Shown: one piece after another, positions 20,447 to 29,205 of the stretch
Numbering within the stretch: position 1 is the stretch's first letter
Layout of the letters: each line of letters begins with the position of its first letter
DNA from: Massilia sp. 9096
Lineage (GTDB): Bacteria; Pseudomonadota; Gammaproteobacteria; Burkholderiales; Burkholderiaceae_D
NCBI RefSeq assembly: GCF_000745265.1
Contig: NZ_JQNN01000001.1
Span: 2,542,001-2,606,000 of the forward strand
Direction: 5' to 3'
DNA: 64,000 nt
The notes under the pieces: model-generated
What the model saw: the letters and a program-made list of their open reading frames with translations, nothing else
What the model was told of the DNA's origin: nothing
The model's database searches: none
Program-made: the position numbers and the translations under genes

Positions 20447-21877
20447 ATGAAGTTGAGCCTTCCTGCCCTGCTGGACGCCGGGCGCCGTTTCACTGCCGGA
20501 CCGCGCAGGTCCACGACGCCGTCCCGTCCGGCCAGCCCGCGCCAGGCACGCCGCGGCTTCTTCCTGGCCGGCCTGACGCTGGCCACGGCGATGGCCTTGC
20601 ACCCGCCGGTCGTTCGCGCACAAGCGGCGCAAGACTGGAGCACCGAGCGCTGGGTCGGCACCTGGGGTGCGGGTCCCGGCGGCCCGCCGCTGCCGGCCAA
20701 CACCCATGTCTTCACCAACCAGACGGTGCGCCTGATCGTGCACACCAGCGTCGGCGGCAACCGCGTGCGCATCCGCCTGTCGAACGAGTTCGGTTCGACC
20801 GCGCTGACGATCGGTGGCGCCCACGTCGCGCTGCGCGCCACAGGGGTCGGCAACGGCGCCAACATCCAGGCCGGCACCGACCGTCCGCTGACTTTCAGCG
20901 GGCGCACCTCGATCACGGTGCCGCCCGGCGCGCCGGTGCTGTCCGATCCGGTCGACCTGGAGGTGGCGCCGCTGTCCGACCTGGCGATCAGCCTGTACCT
21001 GCCGGGCGCGGTCGGCGCGACCACCATCCACGGCACCGCCAGCCAGACCAACTACGTCTCGCTGGCCGGCGACTTCACCGGGGCGGCGACCTTCCCGCTT
21101 GACCGCACCATCCTGTCGTGGCCGTTCCTGACCGAAGTCGACGTCAGCGGCGGCCAGGCCGGCGGCAGCACGGCCATCGTCACGCTGGGCGACTCGATCA
21201 CCGACGGCACCCGCAGCACGCCCGACACCAACAACCGCTGGCCCGACTGGCTGGCGCGGCGCCTGCAGATCACGCTCGATCCGGTCGGCGGCATCAACAG
21301 CCGCATCGGCGTGGTCAACCGCGGCATCAGCGGCAACCGCCTGCTGACCAATCCGCCGGAAGGCTCGCTGGCCGGACGCAGCGCGCTCGAGCGCTTCGAT
21401 CGCGACGTGCTGGCCACCGCCGGGGTGCGATACATGACGGTACTGGTGGGCATCAACGACATCGGCAACAGCTCGGCCACCGCCCCGCTCACGCTGGATG
21501 ACCTGATCGCCGGCTACCGCCAGCTGATCGCGCGCGCGCACGCGAAAGGCATCGCGGTCTACGGCGCCACGCTGACGCCGTTCGAGGGCGCCGGCTATTA
21601 CTCGGCCGATAAAGAGGTGATCCGCCAGGGCGTCAACAACTGGATCCGTTCCGGCGACGAGTTCGACGGCGTGATCGACTTCGACCGCGTCACGCGCGAT
21701 CCGAGCCATCCGACCCGCTTCCTGCCGGCCTACGACAGCGGCGACCACCTGCACCCCAACGACCTGGGCTACCAGGCCATGGGCAATGCGGTGCCGCTGG
21801 AGCTGTTCCGCTCGCTCGGTCCGGTGTACCTGAAGTCGACGGCCCAGGTGCGCGCCGAGGCGCAGACCGGCAAGTGA
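20447..21877 (+). CDS. secreted SGNH/GDSL hydrolase
   Basis: 476 residues. ATG 20447 has AAAAGGAG seven bases upstream; an earlier in-frame start lacks one. The long N-region contains RRGFFLAGLTLATAMAL, a possible Tat-type signal ending near PVVRAQA. An N-terminal beta domain (about 60-230) precedes the SGNH core: nucleophile Ser in TLGDSITDGT (about 246), Gly in NRGISGNRLL, Asn in VGINDIGNS (about 334), and the Asp/His pair in SGDHLHPNDLGY (about 432). All four blocks are intact, so it is probably an active esterase of the cell exterior. The substrate is unknown. Confidence 0.87.
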   Translation: MKLSLPALLDAGRRFTAGPRRSTTPSRPASPRQARRGFFLAGLTLATAMALHPPVVRAQAAQDWSTERWVGTWGAGPGGPPLPANTHVFTNQTVRLIVHTSVGGNRVRIRLSNEFGSTALTIGGAHVALRATGVGNGANIQAGTDRPLTFSGRTSITVPPGAPVLSDPVDLEVAPLSDLAISLYLPGAVGATTIHGTASQTNYVSLAGDFTGAATFPLDRTILSWPFLTEVDVSGGQAGGSTAIVTLGDSITDGTRSTPDTNNRWPDWLARRLQITLDPVGGINSRIGVVNRGISGNRLLTNPPEGSLAGRSALERFDRDVLATAGVRYMTVLVGINDIGNSSATAPLTLDDLIAGYRQLIARAHAKGIAVYGATLTPFEGAGYYSADKEVIRQGVNNWIRSGDEFDGVIDFDRVTRDPSHPTRFLPAYDSGDHLHPNDLGYQAMGNAVPLELFRSLGPVYLKSTAQVRAEAQTGK

Positions 21878-21893
21878 TGCGCAAGCGACAGGC

Positions 21894-21926
21894 AAATAAA
21901 AAGCGCCAGCCGGGGAGGCTGGCGCT
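21894..21926 (-). terminator. intrinsic terminator for the KGG gene
   Basis: AGCGCCAGCC (21902-21911), loop GGGGA, GGCTGGCGCT (21917-21926). On the minus strand it is followed by TTTTTATTTG. It lies between two converging genes. Confidence 0.8.
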
Positions 21927-22003
21927 CGACAGCAGCGCTGTGGACCTGCATCGGCCTGCCGCGTCTTGCGGTGGGCACCGGTCCGTGGCGATCGACGGAT
22001 CGA

Positions 22004-22321
22004 TCAGCGCTTGTTGTCGTTCTTGTGGCTCTGCGAGCCGGCCTTGGCGTGCTGCTCCGGCGAGCCGCCGCGGGTGCTGTTACCGCTCTGCTGGTTGCCG
22101 CCGCCTTCGGACTGGTTGTTGCCGTCGTTCTTGTGGCTCATCGAGCCGGCACGACGTGCTTCTTCCGAGTTGAACTCGTGGGCGTTGCCCGAAGCGTGTG
22201 CGGCCTTGCCGCCTTCGGAAGCGATCTCGCGCTGCTTCTGCGGATCCATCGATGCGAAACCGCGGTTGCTGGTGTCGCCGCTCTGGTTGTTGCCTTTGTT
22301 ACCGCCTTGGTTCGATGCCAT
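22004..22321 (-). CDS. KGG-repeat stress-induced protein (YciG/Con-10 type)
   Basis: 105 residues, very hydrophilic, rich in Gly, Asn, Ser and Gln. The clear unit is GFASMDPQKQREIASEGGKA, followed by weaker repeats (FNSEEARRAGSMSHKND and SPEQHAKAGSQSHKND). The family is induced by general stress in enterobacteria and resembles fungal conidiation proteins; the molecular role is unknown. AGGAGG lies six bases before the ATG, an unusually strong ribosome site. Confidence 0.85.
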   Translation of the reverse strand: MASNQGGNKGNNQSGDTSNRGFASMDPQKQREIASEGGKAAHASGNAHEFNSEEARRAGSMSHKNDGNNQSEGGGNQQSGNSTRGGSPEQHAKAGSQSHKNDNKR

Positions 22322-22500
22322 GATAGCCTCCTAATTGTTGGGATGAAACAGCCGATTTGCATCAGCTGAGGACTTCATCGTAGTCATGAATCGACGGGCT
22401 GAACAGAATGATACGGCCATTGGTTTGTAGGACTATACCTTCGGCACCTGTCAGCAACTTCTGGTCAACAGAATGTAATTCTTTGTTCAATAACTCCCTG

Positions 22501-23115
22501 TCATGGTGCAATGGCGCCGCTGCGGGACTGGGTCGGCAGCGCCATGCCGGACTTCCAGTTACGCGACAAGGCCTGGGCTTCGTCGATCTGCTCTTCGGTC
22601 ATCTGGCGCGCCAGCGCGGTGCGCTGCTGGACCGCATTTTTGTGTCCATTCGCGGCGGCCAGATTCCACAACATGTAGGCGATGACCACATCCTGCGGCA
22701 CCCCAGCCACGTGATTGCGGTACATCAGGCCGAGTGCGTACTGCGCGTCCGGATGGCCCTGCTCGGCCGCCTTGCGGAACCACTGCACCGCCAGCTTCTC
22801 GTCCTGGGGCACCGAATTACCGGTGTAGTACATCGCGCCGACCACGTACTCGGCATCGGCCTTACCCTGCTGGGCGGCCTTGTAGTGCCAGGCAAACGCC
22901 TGCTTGTAGTCGCGCGGCACGCCGCGTCCCATGTAGTACATCAGGCCGAGCAGGTGCTCGGCGTCGGCGTTGCCGGCGCGCGCCAGCGGCGTGATTTCCT
23001 TCAGCGCGAGCGCATAGTTGCGCGCGTTGTAGGCGTTGGCGCCTTCGGTGAAGCCTGCCTGCGCGCTGCCGTGCACGGCCAGCGCAGCCAGGATCGCAAT
23101 CGTCAATTTTTTCAT
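22501..23115 (-). CDS. Sel1-repeat periplasmic protein
   Basis: 204 residues from ATG 23115 (MKKLTIAILAALAVHGSAQA, a signal peptide). At least three Sel1-like repeats follow: ADAEHLLGLMYYMGRGVPRD, ADAEYVVGAMYYTGNSVPQD and PDAQYALGLMYRNHVAGVPQ. Such solenoids mediate protein contacts. It lies 25 bases downstream of the DUF2807 gene on the same strand, so the two exported proteins likely form one operon. Confidence 0.86.
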   Translation of the reverse strand: MKKLTIAILAALAVHGSAQAGFTEGANAYNARNYALALKEITPLARAGNADAEHLLGLMYYMGRGVPRDYKQAFAWHYKAAQQGKADAEYVVGAMYYTGNSVPQDEKLAVQWFRKAAEQGHPDAQYALGLMYRNHVAGVPQDVVIAYMLWNLAAANGHKNAVQQRTALARQMTEEQIDEAQALSRNWKSGMALPTQSRSGAIAP

Positions 23116-23140
23116 CGTCGTCGTACGCTTGCGTCCCCGG

Positions 23141-23899
23141 TTACTGCCAGCTGACCTTGCCCAGCCCGTCGACCGCGACCTTGCGGTTGAGCGGCTTGCC
23201 ATACACCGTCACCGAGCCCATGCCGGACAGGCTCAGGTTGGCGTTCTGGCGCGCCGTCACGTGCGCGTTGCCCAGGCCGGACAGGTCGATGTTGACGCTC
23301 TCGACCTGCAGCTGGCGTGCTTCCAGGCTGCCGAGTCCACCCAGGTCTGCCTTCAGCCAGTGCGCGCGCCCGCTCAGCGAGATCAGGCCGGCGCCCTGCA
23401 GGTTGAGCTTGATCCCTTCGGCGTCCATGCCCTGCAGCTGCATGCTGCCCACGCCGCCCAGGTTGACCGTCACCATGCGGTAGCTGCTGTCCACGCGCAT
23501 CGAGCCGGCGCCGTCCAGGGTCAGCTCGAGCGCGTCGCCGGAAAAGCCAGCGATGTCGGTCGTGCCCAGGCTGTCGGAGATTACTTCGCGCAGCGCCGGC
23601 AGGGTCAGCTCGACGCGCAGCGCGCCCAGGCGTCCGTGGGCGCGCCCCTCGGGTTCGATGCTGAGCGTGTCGCCGCGCTGCTCGGTGACGGTGTTGCCGA
23701 AGAAGCGCGGATCGCCGGTCAGCAGCAGCGCGGCCGCCCTGCCCTGGCGGATGCGCAAGTCGACCGGTCCGTCCACGTGCACGCGCGTGACGCGCCCGTC
23801 GATCGGGCGCGCCTGGTCGTCCGCCGCGCCCGCCCGTGCGGCGCCGGACCCGCCGCACAGCATCACGCAGGCCAGGCCGATCGATAGGGTCTTGTTCAT
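23141..23899 (-). CDS. DUF2807 (GIN-domain) exported protein
   Basis: 252 residues. Signal peptide MNKTLSIGLACVMLCGGSGAARA, then a repetitive beta structure with many GxGSxxL turns (LDGAGSMRVDSS, LGGVGSMQLQG, LGGLGSLEA, LSGMGSVTVYG) typical of the DUF2807 adhesin-like fold. ATG 23899 has GGAG upstream and begins the signal peptide; a start 36 bases earlier would put charged residues ahead of it. Function unknown. Confidence 0.84.
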   Translation of the reverse strand: MNKTLSIGLACVMLCGGSGAARAGAADDQARPIDGRVTRVHVDGPVDLRIRQGRAAALLLTGDPRFFGNTVTEQRGDTLSIEPEGRAHGRLGALRVELTLPALREVISDSLGTTDIAGFSGDALELTLDGAGSMRVDSSYRMVTVNLGGVGSMQLQGMDAEGIKLNLQGAGLISLSGRAHWLKADLGGLGSLEARQLQVESVNIDLSGLGNAHVTARQNANLSLSGMGSVTVYGKPLNRKVAVDGLGKVSWQ

Positions 23900-23990
23900 C
23901 CGCTTCTCCCGATGTGTTGTTTCTACTTTAGCCATGTCGACAGATTAAGACCCGAGACCGCGCCGGCCCAGCGGATTGCGACGAACTGCG

Positions 23991-24027
23991 AAAAACGCCA
24001 GCCCAGCGACACGATTGCGGGGCTGGC
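23991..24027 (-). terminator. intrinsic terminator with no gene feeding it
   Basis: GCCAGCCC (23997-24004) pairs with GGGCTGGC (24020-24027) and is followed on the minus strand by GTTTTTC. No minus-strand gene lies just upstream of it; the DNA there holds decayed plus-strand genes. It may be left over from a deleted gene. Confidence 0.55.
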
Positions 24028-24151
24028 ATGCAGGCGTATCGACTACCAAACCAAAAACGATACTGTTTTATATTGCAATAAGTTAATATTAACATTGCCA
24101 CCAAGCCCTAACGACGGCAATCTTCGTCATCGCATCCTATAAAGGTTTTCC

Positions 24152-24336
24152 ATGCGCCTGCTCCACCTGCCAGCCCTGCTGGCGGGCAGGTGCCGGGGTG
24201 GATCGAGGGCGTGACGTCCGCCGACATCCAGCGCACCGCCGCTACCTACCTGGTGCTAGCCAACCGCACCGTGATCGACCGCAAGCCGGCAGCCAAGCCG
24301 GCCGCCCCGGCTGCGCCTGCCACCGACAAGACATGA
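24152..24336 (+). pseudogene. remnant of a first M16-type peptidase gene
   Basis: The ATG opens a short leucine-rich leader (MRLLHLPALLAG). Then the frame breaks, and a shifted frame encodes what looks like the C-terminal end of an M16 peptidase (VTSADIQRTAATYLVLANRT) followed by an Ala/Pro/Lys tail and a stop at 24336. The whole catalytic middle is missing, so this is a deletion-plus-frameshift remnant. It lies 11 bases before a second damaged copy, which matches the usual tandem arrangement of two M16 genes. Confidence 0.7.
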
Positions 24337-24347
24337 GGAGCGCACCG

Positions 24348-25435
24348 GTGAACAAACTGCTGCTGACGATGGCCTTCGCCGCGCTGTGCGCGCATGGCGC
24401 CCATGCCGCCGACACCCCGGCGCAAGCCAACCGGCCAGCATGCCCGACTACGCCAAGGACAAGCCGTTGCCGGTGCCGCAGATCGCCAAGAAAAAGCTGG
24501 CCAGCGGCCTCGAAGTCTGGGTCCCGCCGCGCACCGGCGTGCTGCGCGTGGACATGGTGCTGGCGGTGCGCGACGCCGGTCTGGGCGCCGATGATCACTC
24601 CCGCCCGGGTTCGCCAACCTGCTGGCCGAAGTCGCGCTCACCGCGGCCTTCCCGGCCAAGGACCGCGCCGACCGCGGAGTCGATTGGAGCGACCGGCGAG
24701 GAGCTGCTGCGCAGCGAGCACGCGCGCCGCTTCCGCCCGGAACGCGCGCTGCTGGTGATCACCGGCCGCATCGGCGAAGCCGAGGCGATGCGCCTGGCCC
24801 AGCAAGCCATCGGGGAATGGAAAGCCAGCGGCCCGGCCGCCGCCGGCGCGCCGAGAGTCGCGGCCGCCGCGAAACCGGTGCGCCGGCGGCTCGAGCGCGC
24901 CGGCAGCGTACAGTCGACCGTCCGCGTCGGCGGTCCCGGTATCCCCGCCGCTGCCGGCGAGCAGATTCCGCTGCGCCTGGCCAGCACCATCCTCGGCGGC
25001 GGCTTCTCGAGCCGCGTCAACCTCAAGCTGCGCGAGGAAAAGGACTACACCTACGGCGCATCGGCCGGGGCGACGCTGCTGCGCGAAGGCGGCAACGTGG
25101 CCGGCGGCGCCGATGTGCGCAACGAAGTGACCGGCGCGACGCTGGCCGACTACCTGGCCGAATACAAGCGCTACGTCGCTGGCAGCTACCTGCTGCGCAA
25201 CCAGATGCTGGGCGAAGTGGCTGGCACGCTGGCGAGTAACTGGCTGGTCGGACTGCCGGCCGAATTCCTCGGCCAGTACGTGCCGCTGATCGAGAAAGTG
25301 ACGCCCGAACAGGTGCGGGCGGTGGCGAAGAAATACCTCGCGCCGGAAAACCAGAGCATCGTCGCGGTCGGCGATGCGAAGGCGGTGGGTGAGCAGCTGA
25401 AGCCGTTCGGCGCGTTCACGGTCACCGAGCAGTAA
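24348..25435 (+). pseudogene. second M16 (insulinase-like) peptidase gene, frameshifted and deleted
   Basis: GTG 24348 has GAGGAG upstream and a signal peptide (VNKLLLTMAFAALCAHGAHA). The frame is then lost near 24440. A second frame encodes PDYAKDKPLPVPQIAKKKLA and GLEVWVPPRTGVLRVDMVL, then breaks again near 24600. The last frame is a good M16 C-terminal domain (ASTILGGGFSSRVNLKLRE, KDYTYGASAG). The zinc-binding HxxEH segment is absent, so no active protease can be made. The intact downstream reading suggests fairly recent decay. Confidence 0.78.
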
Positions 25436-25439
25436 ATAC

Positions 25440-25463
25440 GGCGCCGTTGCGGCGCGGCGTTTT
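25440..25463 (+). terminator. terminator-like hairpin after the M16 pseudogene
   Basis: GCGCCG, loop TTGC, GGCGC, then GGCGTTTT, directly after the stop at 25435. A second weak hairpin with a short T stretch lies at about 25470-25500. Confidence 0.5.
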
Positions 25464-25704
25464 AACCACGATTCCGGGCTCCCACCCCGGGATTCTTTTG
25501 TTGTTCGCAGCCTTGTATTTACATTTATTTATTTGGCAATACTGACGAATGACATCGCAGCTTTATCTAATCTGGTCACGCAATTTGCTGAAAATCCACA
25601 TATTACAAAATCATCCTCAAATTTATATTTCCTTAATAAAACTTGTATTGATATGTTGAAAGTTTTAGTAAAGTAAATACTTTAAATTATCAAATGTTGC
25701 CTAT

Positions 25705-25734
25705 TTGACTTTTACAAAAATGCAATGCTAGTAT
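25705..25734 (+). promoter_or_regulatory. candidate sigma-70 promoter for the acyltransferase gene
   Basis: TTGACT (25705-25710), an 18-base spacer, then TAGTAT (25729-25734). It lies in an AT-rich stretch (about 25500-25740) that contrasts with the GC-rich surroundings. About 85 bases separate it from the chosen start codon. Nothing else was seen in this gap. Confidence 0.5.
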
Positions 25735-25820
25735 CGATGAGCTAGAGTAAAAACGCCTTGTCGGCCGGTACAAAACGATCGACGAACTTGCAGCCGACTT
25801 CTCATCACCAGGACATCACC

Positions 25821-26978
25821 TTGAAAATCGATATCGCTATTGCCGGCCGTATTTCAATGCTGCGTACGTTGTTGATCCTCACGGTCGTGTTCCTGCATAC
25901 AGTCAACGAGCCGAATATCGCGAAAGTCGATTTGTCCGACTTCTGGACGGTCTTCACCTGCATTTTCCAGGACCGCTTGGGACGTTTCGCGGTCCCGACG
26001 CTGACCATGATCTCGGCCTTCCTGCTGTTCAGCTCCGGATTGGACCTGGCGCCAGTCAAGCTCTACAAAAAGAAAAGCATGACCCTCGTAGTGCCGTTCT
26101 TCTTCTTTAACATGCTGTACTTTGCTGCGCAATACGTGCTGGAATACGCTACAGGGTGGAGCATGTTCTACGAAGCGACCCACAAAAGCCATGCTGAATT
26201 CATCAACGCCCTGATTGCTTACGACAATGTCCCATTCAACGGCGCACTGCATTTCTTACGTGACCTGTTTGTGCTGGTGTTGTTGACGCCGGTGTTCGGC
26301 TTGTTCCTGCGCCGTGCGCCGATCGTTGGCTTTGCGCTGGTGTGCGCAGTCTTCCTGGGTGACCTCGACGGCCACCTGGTCAATCGCGACACAATGGCGG
26401 TCATGTTCTACCTGGGCGGCTGGGCTGCGGTCGGCAAGTGGGAGATCACCCGCTTTGATCGCTTTGCCACGCCAGCGATCGTGGTGCTGATCGGTGCCTG
26501 CACGGCCGCAGTGTTCTTGCGCGTCGACAACATGGTGATTTACCTGCTGTCGCCGGTGCTGGTGTGGGTCGCCTTCTCGCACCTGATCGGCAGCGCGCTC
26601 GGCAATTGGGCCGCAAGGAACAGCCGGTACAGCTTCTTCGTGTTCCTGGCCCACACGCCGGTATTGCACGTCCTGAAGATGCTGGCCGCGAAATCGCCGG
26701 TCCCAGTGCCGCCGCTGCTTTACTCGCTGCTGGCCACGGCGCTCGTCGCAGTCGTGCTGGTCGCGGCTTACCAGTCCGCCATGAAGACGATGCCGACGCT
26801 GTTCAACCTGATGATCGGCGCGCGCGCGAAAGGCACGGTCGTGGTCGAGCGCCGTCGCCGTCCGCGTCCTGCCCATGCACCGGTCTACAGCGACGCGCTG
26901 CGCCTGGCGCTGTCGGGAGGAATGGCGCAGGCCGAGGCGCATGGCCTGGCCGGCGCCGAAGGCGTTGTCCGCGGCTGA
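25821..26978 (+). CDS. acyltransferase 3 family membrane protein
   Basis: 385 residues, about ten transmembrane helices. Begins RISMLRTLLILTVVFLHTVN, the usual first helix with catalytic-type His (VVFLH), then DRLGRFAVPTLTMISAFLLF. These proteins O-acylate surface polysaccharides or periplasmic glucans; the substrate here is unknown. I chose TTG 25821 because AGGA lies eight bases upstream and it sits just before the conserved helix; ATG at about 25857 is an alternative. The C-terminal 45 residues are basic and cytoplasmic (VVVERRRRPRPAHAP). Confidence 0.8.
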   Translation: MKIDIAIAGRISMLRTLLILTVVFLHTVNEPNIAKVDLSDFWTVFTCIFQDRLGRFAVPTLTMISAFLLFSSGLDLAPVKLYKKKSMTLVVPFFFFNMLYFAAQYVLEYATGWSMFYEATHKSHAEFINALIAYDNVPFNGALHFLRDLFVLVLLTPVFGLFLRRAPIVGFALVCAVFLGDLDGHLVNRDTMAVMFYLGGWAAVGKWEITRFDRFATPAIVVLIGACTAAVFLRVDNMVIYLLSPVLVWVAFSHLIGSALGNWAARNSRYSFFVFLAHTPVLHVLKMLAAKSPVPVPPLLYSLLATALVAVVLVAAYQSAMKTMPTLFNLMIGARAKGTVVVERRRRPRPAHAPVYSDALRLALSGGMAQAEAHGLAGAEGVVRG

Positions 26979-27002
26979 GCGGAACGGCCCACTTACCCCG
27001 GT

Positions 27003-27191
27003 TTACTTCCTGGCCGACTGCTTCGAGCCGCCGCCCGAGGACTGCTTGGCCTCGCCCTTCTCGGCGCGCTGCTTGTTGACGATGCGCGAGGCGACTTCTT
27101 CCTCGCGGCCGGGATAGCGGTGTTCTTTCTTGAATTCGGTTTCGAGCTTCTCGTACTCGGCTTCGCGCTTCGGGCTGGCTCCGCGGGGCAT
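27003..27191 (-). CDS. small highly charged protein
   Basis: 62 residues, almost all charged or polar: MPRGASPKREAEYEKLETEF, then HRYPGREEEVASRIVNKQRA. GGAGG sits six bases before ATG 27191, which supports this start over a longer frame. Similar small proteins are common in Proteobacteria and are often labelled plasmid stabilization protein without proof. Likely helical; function unknown. Confidence 0.7.
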   Translation of the reverse strand: MPRGASPKREAEYEKLETEFKKEHRYPGREEEVASRIVNKQRAEKGEAKQSSGGGSKQSARK

Positions 27192-27241
27192 GATGACCTC
27201 CAATCGTGGTTGACGTTGGAACCAGATTAGCCCGGTACGGC

Positions 27242-27278
27242 TGCGCTGTTCGTGCGCTGCTGCACGCAGAACAGCGCA
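27242..27278. other. strong hairpin after the stressosome operon
   Basis: TGCGCTGTTC pairs with GAACAGCGCA, with an inner GTGC/GCAC stem around GCTGCT. It lies 32 bases past the stop of the last kinase gene. There is no T-run, so it may act as a 3-prime stability hairpin. Confidence 0.5.
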
Positions 27279-27309
27279 CGATCCGCACACGATGCGCGAC
27301 CGGGCGCGC

Positions 27310-29205
27310 TCAGCCGCGCAGCGCGTCTTCCAGATCGCCGAGTTCGGCCGGCTTGACCAGGTGGGCGTCGAAGCCCGCCTCGCGCGCCTTGCGCCGGTCT
27401 TCCGGCGAACCGTAGCCGGTGTGCGCGACCAGGCGGATCGCGTTCAGCTGCGGATGCTGCTTGAGCATGCGCGCCAGTTCGTAGCCGTCCACGCCCGGCA
27501 GGCCGATGTCGAGCACGATCACGTCCGGCCGGCGCTCGAGCGCCATGTCGATCAGGCGGCTGGCGTCGGCGGTGGTGTGGGCGTCGTAGCCCATCTCGGC
27601 CAGCAGGAAGGCCATCATCTCCATCGCGTCGACGTTGTCGTCCACCAGCAGCACGCGGCGCCCGCCGCTGCCGGAAGGCGGCGCGGCTTGCTCGACCGGC
27701 GCGTACGCCGCCTGCTGCGGCGCCGACGTGCGCAGCACCGGCAGTTCGACCGTGAAGGTGGAACCCAGGCCGATGCCGGGGCTTGTGGCGGCCAGGCGCC
27801 CCCCGTGCATCTCGAGCAGGCGCGAGACCAGCGACAGGCCGATGCCGAGGCCTTCCGGCGCACGGTCGGGCGGCACCGCGGCCTGGGCGAACATGCCGAA
27901 GATGCGCGACAGGTTGTCTTCGGTGATGCCGATGCCGTTGTCCTGCACCGCGATGCGCACCTGCTCGCCGTCGAGCTTCACTTCGACCCGGATGTGGCCG
28001 CCCTTGGGCGTGAACTTGGCGGCGTTGTGCAGCAGGTTGCCCATCGATTGCGCCAGGCGCACCGGGTCGCCCATCACCCAGATCTGCTGCTCGGGTTCGA
28101 CCACTTCCAGCGTGTGCTCGCGCGCCGCGATCAGCGGCGCCGCGGTTTCCACCGCCTGGGCGATCACGCCCTTCATGTCGACTTCTTCATGGCGCAGCAC
28201 GATCTTGCCTTCCGAGATGCGCGCCACGTCGAGCAGGTCGTCGACCAGGTGCGCCAGGTGGTCGACCTGGCGCGTGATCACGTCGCGCGCGCGCGCCTGG
28301 CGCTCGGCCGCGCCCTCCCCCGCGGCGCCCAGCAGCGCGGCCGCGTTGCGGATCGGCGAGAGCGGGTTGCGCAGCTCGTGCGCGAGCGTGGCCAGGAATT
28401 CGTTCTTGTTGACGTCGGCCGCGCGCAGCAGCGCCTCCATCTCCTTGCGGCGCGTGATGTCGCTGGTGACGCGCGCCACCCGGTACACCTCGTTGCGGCC
28501 GTCGCGCACCGGGAACAGGCGGTCGCGCACCCAGCGCTGGGTGCCGTCCGGCAGGTTGAGGCGGAATTCGGCCTCGTAATGCGGCTCGGTCTGGACCGCC
28601 TCCCACAGCCGCGCCACGTGGGCGCGGTCGTCCATGTGCACCGCGTCCAGCCAGCTGCCCGGTGCGCGCTCGAGCGACGCGGGCTCGCGGCCCCAGATGG
28701 TGGCATAGGCCGGGCTGACGTATTCGAGCGCGCGCGCCGGCACCGAGAACATCCAGAACACGTCCTCGATGTTGTCGGTCAGCTGACGAAAGCGCTCTTC
28801 GCTGTCGCGCAGCGCGCTCTGGGTCTGGCGCATGCGCAGCAGCGCGTTGACGTTGGCGATCAGCTCGTCGGCCTCGATCGGCGCCGCCAGGTAGTTGTCG
28901 GCGCCGCCTTCCAGGCCGCGGATCTTGTCGGCGCGGCCGGTCAGCGCGGCCGAGGTCTGCAGCACCAGCACCAGCGAACTGTCCGGATCGGACTTGATGC
29001 GCCGGCACACTTCGATGCCGTTGATGTCCGGGAGCTTCACGTCGAGCAGCACCAGCGCCACGCCGCCGCGCTTGACGGTGGCCAGCGCATCGGTGCCGTT
29101 GGTCGCCTCGATCACCTCGAAGCCCGCGCTCTTGAGGATGCGCGTCTTGGCGTAGCGGGCGCCGTCATTGTCGTCGACGTTCAGGATCAGGTGGGAAGTG
29201 GTCAT
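27310..29205 (-). CDS. hybrid sensor kinase: receiver-PAS-HisKA-HATPase-receiver
   Basis: 631 residues, no membrane segments. An N-terminal receiver (phospho-Asp in LVLLDVKLPDING, about residue 55) is followed by a PAS domain (about 130-255), HisKA with LAHELRNPLSPIRN (His about 277), HATPase (DNGIGI, GLGIGLSLV), and a second receiver (VIVLDIGLPGVDG, about 564). Both receivers keep acidic and Asp residues. The ATG overlaps the previous gene by 4 bases, making it the last gene of the stressosome operon. It probably relays stressosome status by phosphotransfer instead of through a sigma factor. Confidence 0.88.
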   Translation of the reverse strand: MTTSHLILNVDDNDGARYAKTRILKSAGFEVIEATNGTDALATVKRGGVALVLLDVKLPDINGIEVCRRIKSDPDSSLVLVLQTSAALTGRADKIRGLEGGADNYLAAPIEADELIANVNALLRMRQTQSALRDSEERFRQLTDNIEDVFWMFSVPARALEYVSPAYATIWGREPASLERAPGSWLDAVHMDDRAHVARLWEAVQTEPHYEAEFRLNLPDGTQRWVRDRLFPVRDGRNEVYRVARVTSDITRRKEMEALLRAADVNKNEFLATLAHELRNPLSPIRNAAALLGAAGEGAAERQARARDVITRQVDHLAHLVDDLLDVARISEGKIVLRHEEVDMKGVIAQAVETAAPLIAAREHTLEVVEPEQQIWVMGDPVRLAQSMGNLLHNAAKFTPKGGHIRVEVKLDGEQVRIAVQDNGIGITEDNLSRIFGMFAQAAVPPDRAPEGLGIGLSLVSRLLEMHGGRLAATSPGIGLGSTFTVELPVLRTSAPQQAAYAPVEQAAPPSGSGGRRVLLVDDNVDAMEMMAFLLAEMGYDAHTTADASRLIDMALERRPDVIVLDIGLPGVDGYELARMLKQHPQLNAIRLVAHTGYGSPEDRRKAREAGFDAHLVKPAELGDLEDALRG

